Shown: piece after piece, positions 18,882-27,503 of the stretch | Layout of the letters: each line of letters begins with the position of its first letter | Position numbering within the stretch: position 1 is the first letter of the stretch | NCBI GenBank assembly: GCA_022711665.1 | Contig: JAKLEN010000001.1 | Span: forward strand, 186,001-250,000 | Length of the DNA stretch: 64,000 nt | Direction: 5' to 3' | Source of the DNA: Acidobacteriota bacterium | GTDB taxonomy: Bacteria > Acidobacteriota > Aminicenantia > Aminicenantales > Saccharicenantaceae | The notes under the pieces: generated by a model | Database searches by the model: none | The model's input: the letters and a program-made list of their open reading frames with translations, nothing else | What the model was told of the DNA's origin: nothing | Program-made: the position numbers and the translations under genes

Positions 18882-18910
18882 AATTTACCTCGCCGCCGCC
18901 CGCCTGTCAA
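18882..18910 (-). promoter_or_regulatory. Sigma-70-type promoter for the GH51 gene
   Basis: On the minus strand, TTGACA (18910-18905), a 17-bp spacer and TAAATT (18887-18882) lie about 40 bp ahead of the ATG at 18844. Confidence 0.6.
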
Positions 18911-18971
18911 CGGCGGCGCCGGGCGGACAGCGTCTTGACAGCGGGGAGCGTTCCGGGTAACCCTATGTCCG

Positions 18972-19562
18972 ATGTTCCTCTTCTTCGATTGCGAAACGAC
19001 GGGGCTCCCACGCGTCCGCTACTTCGCCCCCGAGGTGGCCGAGGAGTGGCCGCGTCTGGTCCAGATCGCCTGGGCCCGCTATGACCGCCGCGGCCGCCCC
19101 GAGGGCGCCAGCTGCCATATCGTCAAGCCCGTGGGCTTCCGCATCCCCGACGAATCGACGGCCATCCACGGCATCTCCCACGACCGCGCCGTGCGGACGG
19201 GGCGCGATGTCGGCCAGGTCCTGGACGAGTTCCTGGCGGAGGTCGGCCGGCCGGGGACGACGCTCGTGGCCCACAACTTCGATTACGACCGCGGCGTCGT
19301 CGGCGGGGAGCTGGTCCGCCTGCGCAGGCCGCTGGGCTTCCTGGAGACGCCGGCGATCTGCACGATGAAGGCGACTACGGCGCTCTGCGGCCTGCCCCGG
19401 GCCGGCGGGGGCTACAAGTGGCCGACGCTCGAGGAGCTGCACCGCTACTGCTTCGGCTTCCCCTACGACGGGGCCCACGACGCATCGAACGATATCGACG
19501 CCTGCGCCCGGGCCTTCTTCAAGCTCCTCGAAGCCGGCCACTTCCGCCTTCCCGCGGCCTGA
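18972..19562 (+). CDS. DEDDh 3'-5' exonuclease (DnaQ-like)
   Basis: This 196-residue protein shows all the exonuclease motifs. FDCETTG gives the first two acidic residues, HNFDYD the third, and HDASNDIDA the His and last Asp. It is a stand-alone RNase T/DnaQ fold with no polymerase fused. It may proofread or trim nucleic acids. A TTGACA at 18935-18940 lies upstream, but its -10 partner is poor and no clear ribosome site precedes the ATG. It is convergent with the first GH127 gene and unrelated to its sugar neighbours. Confidence 0.85.
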   Translation: MFLFFDCETTGLPRVRYFAPEVAEEWPRLVQIAWARYDRRGRPEGASCHIVKPVGFRIPDESTAIHGISHDRAVRTGRDVGQVLDEFLAEVGRPGTTLVAHNFDYDRGVVGGELVRLRRPLGFLETPAICTMKATTALCGLPRAGGGYKWPTLEELHRYCFGFPYDGAHDASNDIDACARAFFKLLEAGHFRLPAA

Positions 19563-19574
19563 GCCGGGGAGGGC

Positions 19575-22022
19575 TTATCTGATCCTCCACTCGTGAACGC
19601 CGGCCGACCAGTCCGGCTGGAGCTGGACCTCGAGGCGCAGGGCTTTGGTCCGGACGGGCTGGAACTTGACCGTGTTCCAGGCGTCCTTGGCCGTGCCATA
19701 GGGGCCGGCCGGGCTGACGGGGAGCCAATCCTCGCCGGCCTTGTAGAGGATGCGCCAGGAGGCGGGCAGGCGGCACTCGCCGGCGCCGTCGTCGTCGAAC
19801 CAGTACACCGACGCCTCGGACAGGCGCACGGGGGCTTCGAACGCGTAGTCGATCCACTCCGAGGTCCCCTTCTTCGGCCACCAGTGCATATAGCCGGCGG
19901 CGTCGTCGGAGCTCTCGGGCTCCAGGCCGTCGCTGGCCCGCTCCGGATTGACGGCGCCGGCCGAGGCCGTGACGGCCGCTTTCGCCGCGAGACCAGGCTC
20001 GCGGACGATGCGGGCCTTGGACGGGTCGCGGGCCAGCCAGACTGCCATCTCGGTCCGGCCCCGGTTGGCCCAGGCGTAATACGGGATGAGGGTGACGGCC
20101 TTCTTCTCGCTGACGATCCGGCCGGCCTTTTCGCTCACGGCCTCGGCCTCGCCGGTGATGACCACGACGCCGTTGAGGAGCTCCGGCCTCATCTCGGCCG
20201 TGAGCGCGGCGCCGTCGGGCAGGACGAGGTTCGAGACGCGGCCGCCGTTGTCGGGCCCTTCGGCGCAGAAGACGAGCGGGCCGCGCTCGACGGCCACCCG
20301 GCCGCGGTCGGCCTCGACGGCCTCGTTGGCCACGACCCGGCGGACGGGCATGGGCAGCGAGAGCTCAATGACGTCGCCGGACTTCCAGGTCCGGCTGACG
20401 AGAGCGTAGCCCTTTTCCAGCCCGGCCGGCAGCTGGACGTCCTCGCCGTTGACCTTGAGCGTGACCCCGTCCCCAGGGGGGAGATCCAGGTAGGCGTAGA
20501 GATCGGTCGGGACGGGCCGGCTCAGGGCCCAGCCGGGGATGCGCAGGGCCAGGGTGAATGCGGCGTCCCGGGCCGGCTTGACCTCGATCCTGATGTCTCC
20601 CTTCCAGGGATACTCGGTCGTCTGGACGAGCTCGAGGTCCGCGCCGGCGACCTTCATCCTGCCCGTGCCCTGGGCATAGAGGTTGACGTAGACCCGGTCC
20701 TTGGCGGCGGCGTAGAAATAACCCGGCACCGAGGTCAGGATGCGGGCCACGTTCGGCGGGCAGCAGGCGCAGCTGAACCAGGGTACCCGCTCGTGCTGGC
20801 CGAACGAGGCCAGCGGGTTGGGATAGAAGAACCGGTCGCCCGAAAGCGAGATGCCCGAGAGGACGCCGTTGTAGAGGATGCGCTCCATGACGTCGGCGTA
20901 CTTGGCGTCGAGCTCCAGGCGCTGCATGCGCGAGTTCCACAGGAAGGTGGCGATGTTGGCGCAGGTCTCGGCGTAGGCGCTCAAGTTGGGCAGGCGGTAG
21001 GGCGGGCCGTAGCCCTCCCAGCCGCCGGCCGCGCCGATGCCGCCGGTGATGTAGAGCTTGGTCCCGGCCATGTCGGCCCAGATCTTGTCCAGGGCGGCGA
21101 CATAGGCGGCGTCGCCGGTCAGGGCGGCGACGTCGGCCGCCCCGGCGTAGAGATAGCCGGCCCGGACGGCGTGGCCGACGGCCTCGGTCTGCTCGACGAA
21201 AGGCTTCTGGTCCTGGGCGTACTCGCCGTAGAGAAGCTCCGTGCGGCCCTCGTTCTCGTAGGGGACGCGGCCCTCGGTCTTGCCGCGGGCGTCGATGAAG
21301 AACTTGGCCAGGTCGAGGTACTTGCGCGTGCCGGTGACCCGGTAGAGCTTGACCAGGCCGATCTCGATCTCCTCGTGGCCGGGGGGATTGGTGCGCTTGC
21401 CGGGGCCGAACTCGCGGGCGACGAGGTTGGCGCTCTTGACGGCGACGTCGAGGAGGCGCTTTTTCCCGGTGGCCTGGTAGTGGGCGGCCGCGGCCTCGTA
21501 GAGGTGCCCGAGGTTGTAGAGCTCGTGGCTCATGTAAAGATGGGACCAGCGCTCCTTGCCGAGCCAGGGCTGGGGCGGCGGGCCGCCGATCGTGCGGGCG
21601 GCGTAGAGGTAGCCGTCGGGCTCCTGGGCGGCGGCGATCTTGGCGATCAGGCCGTCGACGTGCTTGGCCAGCTCCGGATCGGCGTGCGTCGCCAGGGCGT
21701 AGGAAGCGGCCTCGATGACCTTGTAGACGTCGGAGTCGTCGAAGGGGAAACGGGAGCAGTACTTGCCGTCCGCAGCCCCGGCCAGGGCCGAGGCGGCCAG
21801 GTCGAAGTTCCTCACCCGGCCCGTTTCCTCGCTCATCCTGATGACGTGCGGGATGGTCACGGTGCGGTTGATCTCCAGGCGCGGCGCCCAGAAGCCGTCC
21901 GTCAGGTGGACGTCCGTGAACGGCACGGGAGCGGCCGGGTAATCGGCCTTGGGCGCCTGGGCGCAGGCCGCGGCCAGGCTCAGGAGGATCGCCGGGGCCA
22001 ATGTCGCTCGGATACTTGTCAT
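19575..22022 (-). CDS. GH127 beta-L-arabinofuranosidase lipoprotein with C-terminal discoidin-like domain
   Basis: This 815-residue protein has a lipoprotein signal (LAAAC). The (alpha/alpha)6 barrel carries the GH127 zinc-thiolate set: ETC in SAYAETCANI and CC in SCACCPPNVAR. In characterised GH127 enzymes these supply Glu and three Cys, with one Cys as the nucleophile. After the barrel and beta-sandwich a C-terminal domain of about 130 residues (from NPERASDGLE) looks like an F5/8 or discoidin binding module. The ATG at 22022 has AGGAGG 6 bases upstream. That ribosome site directly abuts the inverted repeat at 22035. It is the second gene of a GH127 pair and probably acts on arabino-oligosaccharides at the cell surface. 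Confidence 0.9.
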   Translation of the reverse strand: MTSIRATLAPAILLSLAAACAQAPKADYPAAPVPFTDVHLTDGFWAPRLEINRTVTIPHVIRMSEETGRVRNFDLAASALAGAADGKYCSRFPFDDSDVYKVIEAASYALATHADPELAKHVDGLIAKIAAAQEPDGYLYAARTIGGPPPQPWLGKERWSHLYMSHELYNLGHLYEAAAAHYQATGKKRLLDVAVKSANLVAREFGPGKRTNPPGHEEIEIGLVKLYRVTGTRKYLDLAKFFIDARGKTEGRVPYENEGRTELLYGEYAQDQKPFVEQTEAVGHAVRAGYLYAGAADVAALTGDAAYVAALDKIWADMAGTKLYITGGIGAAGGWEGYGPPYRLPNLSAYAETCANIATFLWNSRMQRLELDAKYADVMERILYNGVLSGISLSGDRFFYPNPLASFGQHERVPWFSCACCPPNVARILTSVPGYFYAAAKDRVYVNLYAQGTGRMKVAGADLELVQTTEYPWKGDIRIEVKPARDAAFTLALRIPGWALSRPVPTDLYAYLDLPPGDGVTLKVNGEDVQLPAGLEKGYALVSRTWKSGDVIELSLPMPVRRVVANEAVEADRGRVAVERGPLVFCAEGPDNGGRVSNLVLPDGAALTAEMRPELLNGVVVITGEAEAVSEKAGRIVSEKKAVTLIPYYAWANRGRTEMAVWLARDPSKARIVREPGLAAKAAVTASAGAVNPERASDGLEPESSDDAAGYMHWWPKKGTSEWIDYAFEAPVRLSEASVYWFDDDGAGECRLPASWRILYKAGEDWLPVSPAGPYGTAKDAWNTVKFQPVRTKALRLEVQLQPDWSAGVHEWRIR

Positions 22023-22034
22023 CTTCGACCTCCT

Positions 22035-22175
22035 AAATCGGGGACACAATACTCATTTCCTAATTTCTACTATACCGGCTCTGCCTGATGTCCGGCAACC
22101 ATCTATCAAGACGACGCCTCCGGGCATCGTTCCGGCCGCGGATTAATTCGGAAATGAGTATTGTGTCCCCGATTT
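22035..22175. repeat. Inverted-repeat element with 26-bp arms (MITE/REP-like)
   Basis: The left arm (22035-22060, AAATCGGGGACACAATACTC then ATTTCC) and right arm (22150-22175) are perfect reverse complements. They enclose 89 bp without an ORF of note. The element begins at the base after the AGGAGG of the downstream GH127 gene. It ends inside the upstream GH127 frame and supplies that gene's last codons and stop. The same arm sequence recurs at 31388-31464. This is the footprint of a small non-autonomous mobile element. Confidence 0.85.
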
Positions 22176-24266
22176 AAACAGCCAGACGCACATCTCGTTA
22201 GGGCCGCGGTGGGCCCAGGCGTAATAAGGGATGAGGACGAGGCGGCGGGGCGCCAGCCGGGCGCCGGGCGCGAGCCGACGCCGTGACGGGGGCGGGGCTG
22301 TCTCCTCGTCGTCGGCCGGGCCGTCCTTCTCCGCGGCCTCGCCGACCCTAGTGACCGCCGCCGCCTCGGCGGCCAGCCCGTCGCCCGCCAGGACGACGAT
22401 CCCGCCGAGGAGGTCCTTTCTCTCCTCCGGCCGCAGGGCCGCGCCTTCGGGCAGAACGAGGTTGAGGGCCCGGCCTCCGTTGTCTGCCCCTTCCGCGCAA
22501 TAGACGATCGGCCCCCGCTCGACGGCCACGAAGCCGGCGTCGTCCTTGACCGCGGGATGGGCCGCGACGCGCCGGGCTTCCATCGGCAGGACGACCTCGA
22601 CCGTGTCGCCCTTTTCCCAAGCGCGGCGGATGCGGGCGAAGCCCTTGTCCATATCGAGCGGAACGGCCCGGCCGTTGACCCGGATCGAAACCTCGGCCTC
22701 GCTCCCGTCGTCGAACCGGTAGAGATCGGTCGGCGCGGGCGCGTTCCTGGCCCAGCCGGGGATCCTGACGCGCAGGCCGAACTCGCCCTTCTTCTCGGGC
22801 TCGAGCCTGATCCGGACCGTCCCGTCCCAGGGATAGCGCGTCTCCTGGCTGACCGTGACGGCCTTTCCCGCGAGGTCGATCCTGGCCTCGCCGGCGATGA
22901 ACAGGTCGACGTAGAGCGTGTCGCCCTTCGTGGCGTAAACGTAGCCCGGCACCGAGGGCAGGAAGCGGCTGATGTTGCCGGGGCAGCAGGCCACGCCGAA
23001 CCAGGGCGCCCGCTCGGCCCGGCCCTTGTTGAACCCGTATCGACCGTCCGACTCGAGCGGGTTGGGATAGAAAAAGAGCGTGCCATCGAGCGAGACGCCC
23101 GCCAGGATGCCGTTGTACATCACCCGTTCCATGACGTCGAGGTAGGCGGCGTCCCCGGTTAACAGGAACATGCGCTGGTTCCAGAAGGCCATCCCGATCG
23201 AGGCGCATGTCTCCAGGTATCCCGTGAGGTTGGGCAGCTCGTAATTTTCCCCGAAACGCTCACGGTCGTGGCGCGACCCTATCCCGCCCGTCAGGTACAT
23301 CTTCTTCCCGGCGACGTTCTCCCAGAGCCGCCGCACGCCGTCGAAATAGGCCCGCTCTCCCGTGAGCGCGGCCACGTCGGCCAGGGCGGCGGCCATGTAC
23401 GTCAGCCGGACCGCGTGGCCGACCGCCTCGTCCTGCTCCAGGACCGGCTTGTTGGCCTGGATCTGGGTCGGATCGTTGTAGATGGCGAAGCGGTTCCCGG
23501 GCGGATACTGCTTGAGCGCCGGTCCCCGGCCGCGCTGGTCCAGGAAATGCTTCGCCAGCTCGAGATACGCGGCCCGGCCGGTCAGGCGATAGAGCTTGAC
23601 CAGGGCCAGCTCGATCTCCTGATGGCCGGGAAAGCCCGGCCTCTGGCCCGGCCCGTCGCCGAACGTCCGGGCCGCGAGATCGGCGTTCTTCAGGGCCACG
23701 TCGAGGAGGGCGCGCTTCCCCGTGGCCTGGAAATGGGCCGCGGCCGCCTCGTAGAGATGCCCGGCGTTGTAGAGTTCGTGGCTGATGGCCAGTTCGGCCC
23801 ACCTCTCCGCCCCGGTCCCCGGCTGGACCTTGCCCGGGCTGGCCGTCCGCGGCGTGTAGATGTAGCCGTCCGGCTCCTGGGCGGCGGCGATCTTGGCGAT
23901 AACGCCGTCGAGATAGCGGTCGAGCGCCGGATCGGGCCGGACCATGAGCGAGTACGACGCGCCCTCGATCGTCTTGTAGACATCCGTGTCGTTGTAGCGC
24001 TCGCCCTTGTACTCGCCCTTCAGGAGCCCGCCGGCGATGGCGAAATTGTCGATGCGGCCGGTCTCCTCGCACTTCCTGAAGATGGCCGGGATGGTGACGG
24101 CGCGGTTGGTCTCGATCCGAGGCGCCCAGAAAGCGTCCGTCACCCTGACTGCGGTGAACGGCACGGGCGTGATCGGATAGTCCTTCGCGACGTCCGGGGC
24201 CGCGGGCGAGAGACACGACAGGACCAGGGCCAGGGCCCCGGCGGCCGCCGCTTCGGGCATGCTCAT
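22143..24266 (-). CDS. GH127 beta-L-arabinofuranosidase lipoprotein, 3' end rewritten by a repeat
   Basis: This 707-residue protein has a lipoprotein signal (VLSC). The GH127 zinc-thiolate residues are intact: ETC in TGYLETCASI and CC in VACCPGNISR. It aligns with the downstream GH127 protein up to YYAWAHRGPNEMCVWL. It then ends in SGTQYSFPN, encoded by the arm of the inverted repeat. The neighbour's C-terminal binding domain is missing. The catalytic fold looks complete, so the enzyme may still work. The start at 24266 is preceded by GAGGAAG; further in-frame codons upstream would spoil the signal. Confidence 0.88.
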   Translation of the reverse strand: MSMPEAAAAGALALVLSCLSPAAPDVAKDYPITPVPFTAVRVTDAFWAPRIETNRAVTIPAIFRKCEETGRIDNFAIAGGLLKGEYKGERYNDTDVYKTIEGASYSLMVRPDPALDRYLDGVIAKIAAAQEPDGYIYTPRTASPGKVQPGTGAERWAELAISHELYNAGHLYEAAAAHFQATGKRALLDVALKNADLAARTFGDGPGQRPGFPGHQEIELALVKLYRLTGRAAYLELAKHFLDQRGRGPALKQYPPGNRFAIYNDPTQIQANKPVLEQDEAVGHAVRLTYMAAALADVAALTGERAYFDGVRRLWENVAGKKMYLTGGIGSRHDRERFGENYELPNLTGYLETCASIGMAFWNQRMFLLTGDAAYLDVMERVMYNGILAGVSLDGTLFFYPNPLESDGRYGFNKGRAERAPWFGVACCPGNISRFLPSVPGYVYATKGDTLYVDLFIAGEARIDLAGKAVTVSQETRYPWDGTVRIRLEPEKKGEFGLRVRIPGWARNAPAPTDLYRFDDGSEAEVSIRVNGRAVPLDMDKGFARIRRAWEKGDTVEVVLPMEARRVAAHPAVKDDAGFVAVERGPIVYCAEGADNGGRALNLVLPEGAALRPEERKDLLGGIVVLAGDGLAAEAAAVTRVGEAAEKDGPADDEETAPPPSRRRLAPGARLAPRRLVLIPYYAWAHRGPNEMCVWLFKSGTQYSFPN

Positions 24267-24332
24267 GACGACTTCCTCTCCGGGGCCCGACGTGGCCCGC
24301 GGGACGAGCGGCATTCAGGCTCGCCGAGCGCC

Positions 24333-24362
24333 ATCATAGGACCTGCCAAGAACCACTGTCAA
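24333..24362 (-). promoter_or_regulatory. Sigma-70-type promoter for the GH127 pair
   Basis: On the minus strand, TTGACA (24362-24357), an 18-bp spacer and TATGAT (24338-24333) lie about 65 bp ahead of the ATG at 24266. It is divergent from the peroxidase promoter, 13 bp away. Confidence 0.6.
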
Positions 24363-24375
24363 GCGCGCGGCCGGC

Positions 24376-24404
24376 TTGACAGCCCCGGCCCTAAATCCTA
24401 TATA
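24376..24404 (+). promoter_or_regulatory. Strong sigma-70-type promoter for the di-haem peroxidase operon
   Basis: TTGACA (24376-24381), a 17-bp spacer and TATATA (24399-24404) stand about 55 bp before the ATG at 24459. Confidence 0.7.
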
Positions 24405-24458
24405 TACAGCGCATCAGCAGATCCGGAAGCTCGGAAAGACGGATCAAAGGGGGATCCC

Positions 24459-25535
24459 ATGAGAAGGATTGTGCTTTTCGCAGCCCTCCTCGTCGGCCTG
24501 CTCGCGGCGGCCGCCGGCACCGCCTCGATCCTGGCCGGCCAGAAGGCCCCGCCGATCACCCAGGTCGGCGTCCAGGTGCTCGGTCCGCAGCGTCTCGGGC
24601 CGCTGCCGCCCGTCGTCCACCCGCCGGGCAATCCGCCTTCGTCGGCCAAGATCCAGCTGGGGAAGGAGCTCTACTTCGATCCCCGGCTGTCCGCCGACGG
24701 CACCATCAGCTGCGCGACCTGCCATGATCCGGCCCTGGGCTGGTCGGACAAGGGCCCGACGAGCGAAGGCATCCACGGTCAGTTCGGCGGCCGCCGGGCC
24801 CCGCCGGTTTCCAACGCGGCCTACAGCCCGCTCCAGTTCTGGGACGGCCGCTCGCCCTCGCTCGAGGACCAGGCCAAGGGCCCTATCCAGAACCCCATCG
24901 AAATGGGCAACACCCACGAGGCCATGATCCAGACCGTGTCGGCGATCGGCGCCTACCAGTCCGAGTTCAAGGCCGTCTTCGGGACGGGGCCGATCACCGT
25001 CGACCAGGTCGCGGACGCCATCGCCGCCTTCGAGCGCACGGTCGTCACGACCGACTCCCGCTTCGACCGCTACGCCCGCGGCGACCATAACGCCCTGACC
25101 AAGCTGGAGAAGGAGGGCCTGGAGATCTTCAACGGCAAAGCCCACTGCACGGGCTGTCATTGGGGACCGTACTTCAGCGACGGCCGCTTCCACAACCTCG
25201 GCCTGCCCCCCAAGGACCCCAAGAACCCGGACGTCGGGCGCTACGCCGTGACCAAGGATCACCGGGACATGGGCGCCTTTAAAACCCCCACGGTCCGCGA
25301 CGCGGCCCGCCGCCCGCCCTACCTCCACGACGGCTCAGAGAAGACGCTCGAGTCCCTGATCGACTTCTACGACAAGGGCGGCGGCAAGGGCCCCAACCTC
25401 GATCCCCTGATGGTGCCGCTGGGCCTGGCCAGGCACGAGAAGGCCGCGCTCGTGGCCTTCATCAAGTCGCTCGACAGCCTCAACCCCGAGGTGGCGGACG
25501 TCAAGGCCCCGGCCCTGCGCGACCTGCCCCATTGA
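24459..25535 (+). CDS. Di-haem cytochrome c peroxidase (CcpA/MauG family)
   Basis: This 358-residue protein has a signal peptide (about residues 1-26). It has two c-type haem sites, CATCH in the N-terminal half and CTGCH in the C-terminal half. The conserved FGGRRAPPVSNAAY, FWDGR and GAFKTPTVRDAA segments of bacterial di-haem peroxidases are present. Such enzymes reduce H2O2 in the periplasm using cytochrome or quinol-derived electrons. GGGGG precedes the ATG at 24459. The next gene, 10 bp downstream, encodes a haem-bearing outer-membrane-type protein, so the two may form one electron path. Confidence 0.9.
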   Translation: MRRIVLFAALLVGLLAAAAGTASILAGQKAPPITQVGVQVLGPQRLGPLPPVVHPPGNPPSSAKIQLGKELYFDPRLSADGTISCATCHDPALGWSDKGPTSEGIHGQFGGRRAPPVSNAAYSPLQFWDGRSPSLEDQAKGPIQNPIEMGNTHEAMIQTVSAIGAYQSEFKAVFGTGPITVDQVADAIAAFERTVVTTDSRFDRYARGDHNALTKLEKEGLEIFNGKAHCTGCHWGPYFSDGRFHNLGLPPKDPKNPDVGRYAVTKDHRDMGAFKTPTVRDAARRPPYLHDGSEKTLESLIDFYDKGGGKGPNLDPLMVPLGLARHEKAALVAFIKSLDSLNPEVADVKAPALRDLPH

Positions 25536-25545
25536 GGAGGAAGCC

Positions 25546-26805
25546 ATGAAAAGGACACTGACAGCCCTCTTCACCGGCGCCTTCGCCCTTCTCGTCCTGA
25601 GCCAGGCGGCCCTGGCCATCCCGGCCTTCGCCCGCAAGTACGGCGCCAACTGCAGCCAGTGCCACGTCGCCTTCCCCAAGCTCAACGACTGGGGCCAGCG
25701 CTTCCGCGACAACGGCTACCAGGTCCCCGGCCAGCAGGGCTCGGAGAAGACGGCCTTCGAGACGGCGATACCCGTGGCCTTCCGGACCAACGCCGGGTAC
25801 AGCCTCTACGGCACGGGCGGGCAGACGGCGTCCGGTTTCCACATCTACGGCCTGGACCTCCTGTCCGCGGGCGTCCTGCACAAGAACATCTCCTACCTGT
25901 TCGTCTACACGCCGCGCATCGACGAGCCGGCCGCCGATTATAACGGTCCGGCCGCGGGGGACAACCCGGCCCAGCTCGCGGCCATCGAATCGGCCGCCGT
26001 CGTCTTCAGCAACATCATCCGCGACAAGCTCAATATCCGCATCGGCCGTTTCGAGCCGGGCTTCCAGCTCCTGAGCTCCAAGCGGCTCTATTACATCCTT
26101 CAGCCCTATGAGATCTACGGCTTCGCCGGCACGCACAGCAGCTTCGATTTCTCGGCCAGCCAAATCGGCATCGAGGCCACCGGACGGTTCAAGCCCGGCC
26201 TGAAGTACGCCCTGGGCTACATCAACGGGACCGGGGCCAACCCCGACAACAACAGGTGGAACGACGTCTACCTGGCCCTGTCCAAGACCTTCGGCCGGGG
26301 CGAAGGCCAGTCCGCCGGCCAGCGCATCGGCGTCTTCGGCTACCTGGGCTGGCAGCCGACGACCTTCGTCGACCCGATCGTTTCGCCCGGCGGGGACATC
26401 AACGGCAAGGACAACCGGAACTTCTACCGGATCGGGGGCGACATCAGCCTGAACTGGCACACGTTCAATCTCCAGGGCATGGGTTTCTACGCGGTCGACG
26501 ACAGGGACTTCAACGATCTCGACCCGGCCCTGGACTACAAGTTCTGGGGCGGCGTCGTCCAGCTCGACTGGGCCGGGCTGCCCAACAACCGGCTGGTCGG
26601 CTCCCTGATGTTCAATTGGGTCCGGCCACCCGGCTACGACGACGTCCACAAGGTCGATGCGTATTCGGCGCTCGTCCGTTATTACTTGGGAAGCTGGTCG
26701 GCGGTCAACATCGCCATCCACGCCGAGTTCACCCACCGGGTCGCGGGCACGATCGGCCCTGTTCGCGAGGATCTGGTCACGATCCTGCTCGATTTCGATT
26801 TCTAA
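25546..26805 (+). CDS. Cytochrome-porin fusion: CxxCH haem site plus predicted outer-membrane beta-barrel
   Basis: This 419-residue protein has a signal peptide (about residues 1-24). Immediately after it comes a single c-type haem motif, CSQCH, in the mature N-terminus. The remaining 370 residues show alternating aromatic/hydrophobic strands with short polar turns and end in LLDFDF. A final Phe is typical of outer-membrane barrels. I infer a barrel with a haem plug or haem on its periplasmic face. The haem motif and the C-terminal Phe are visible; the barrel is predicted from pattern only. It sits 10 bp after the peroxidase gene with GAGGAAG before the ATG. Confidence 0.7.
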   Translation: MKRTLTALFTGAFALLVLSQAALAIPAFARKYGANCSQCHVAFPKLNDWGQRFRDNGYQVPGQQGSEKTAFETAIPVAFRTNAGYSLYGTGGQTASGFHIYGLDLLSAGVLHKNISYLFVYTPRIDEPAADYNGPAAGDNPAQLAAIESAAVVFSNIIRDKLNIRIGRFEPGFQLLSSKRLYYILQPYEIYGFAGTHSSFDFSASQIGIEATGRFKPGLKYALGYINGTGANPDNNRWNDVYLALSKTFGRGEGQSAGQRIGVFGYLGWQPTTFVDPIVSPGGDINGKDNRNFYRIGGDISLNWHTFNLQGMGFYAVDDRDFNDLDPALDYKFWGGVVQLDWAGLPNNRLVGSLMFNWVRPPGYDDVHKVDAYSALVRYYLGSWSAVNIAIHAEFTHRVAGTIGPVREDLVTILLDFDF

Positions 26806-26809
26806 AGAA

Positions 26810-27292
26810 CGCTGGAGGCCCGGTCCGCCGACACAGCGCCGCGGGCCGGCGGGGAGCGGATTCCCACGTTCTCGACGGCGGCGTAGAGGATGTCCGGGTT
26901 CTTCTGGAAGATATCGAGCCCGATCCTGCCGATGCGTCCCATCGGCAGGCCGCCGACCAGGCGCGCCCAGGTCCGGCCGCTGTCGGTCGTCTTGAAGACG
27001 CCGCGTTCGGCGTTCGGCGAAAAGAGGTGGCCCATGGCCGCGACGTAGACCGTCTCCGCGTCCTTGGGGTGGATGAGGACGCGGGCGATGTGATGCGAAT
27101 CGGCGGGGCCCATGTTCGTCCAGGTCTTGCCGGCGTCGGCCGACTTCCAGACGCCGTCGCCGGAGCTCTAGCTGCGGGCGCAATAAGCCTCGCCCGTGCC
27201 GACCCAGACGACGCCGGTGGGGCCTGGGCGGGCGCGAAGGCGATGACGATCGCGACGAGAACCAGGGACAGGACGATCTGGCGTGACTTCAT
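26810..27292 (-). pseudogene. Remnant of an exported VPS10/BNR-repeat (sortilin-like) protein
   Basis: On the minus strand, ATG at 27292 starts a good signal peptide (SLVLVAIVIAFAPAQAPP). The reading then shifts frame, and the next frame holds VVWVGTGEAYCARS, an in-frame TAG, then SSGDGVWKSADAGKTW. The latter runs into SHHIARVLIHPKDAETVYVA and ERGVFKTTDSGRTWARL. These are the repeated Asp-box/BNR phrases of sortilin-like propellers, which are often about 1000 residues long. Only about 150 codons remain. There is a frameshift, a stop and large deletions at both joins. It is certainly non-functional as such. Confidence 0.8.
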
Positions 27293-27422
27293 ATAACCAC
27301 CTCCGCCAGGGACGACACTGGCTAATATTGTATTTTTAACGAGAAAGGAGGGACTGGGCCTTTTGGGGCAGGCCCGGCGGACGGTCCCGGAAAAGTTCAT
27401 GCGTGGACGTTCCCGCAGCGGG

Positions 27423-27450
27423 TTGCTCCCGCGCCGCTCCTGAGTATAAT
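27423..27450 (+). promoter_or_regulatory. Promoter for the arabinose (araB) operon
   Basis: TTGCTC (27423-27428), a 16-bp spacer and a perfect TATAAT (27445-27450) lie 53 bp before the ATG at 27504. I see no clear operator. Confidence 0.5.
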
Positions 27451-27503
27451 AATAGTGACGCTGGCATCGGCCGCCCATAGCGATCCCGCGGAGGTCCAAG
27501 CTC

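Noticed and set aside
22061..22149. Coding potential inside the repeat core
   Set aside because: It holds only short frames that depend on the repeat arms and have no protein-like features.
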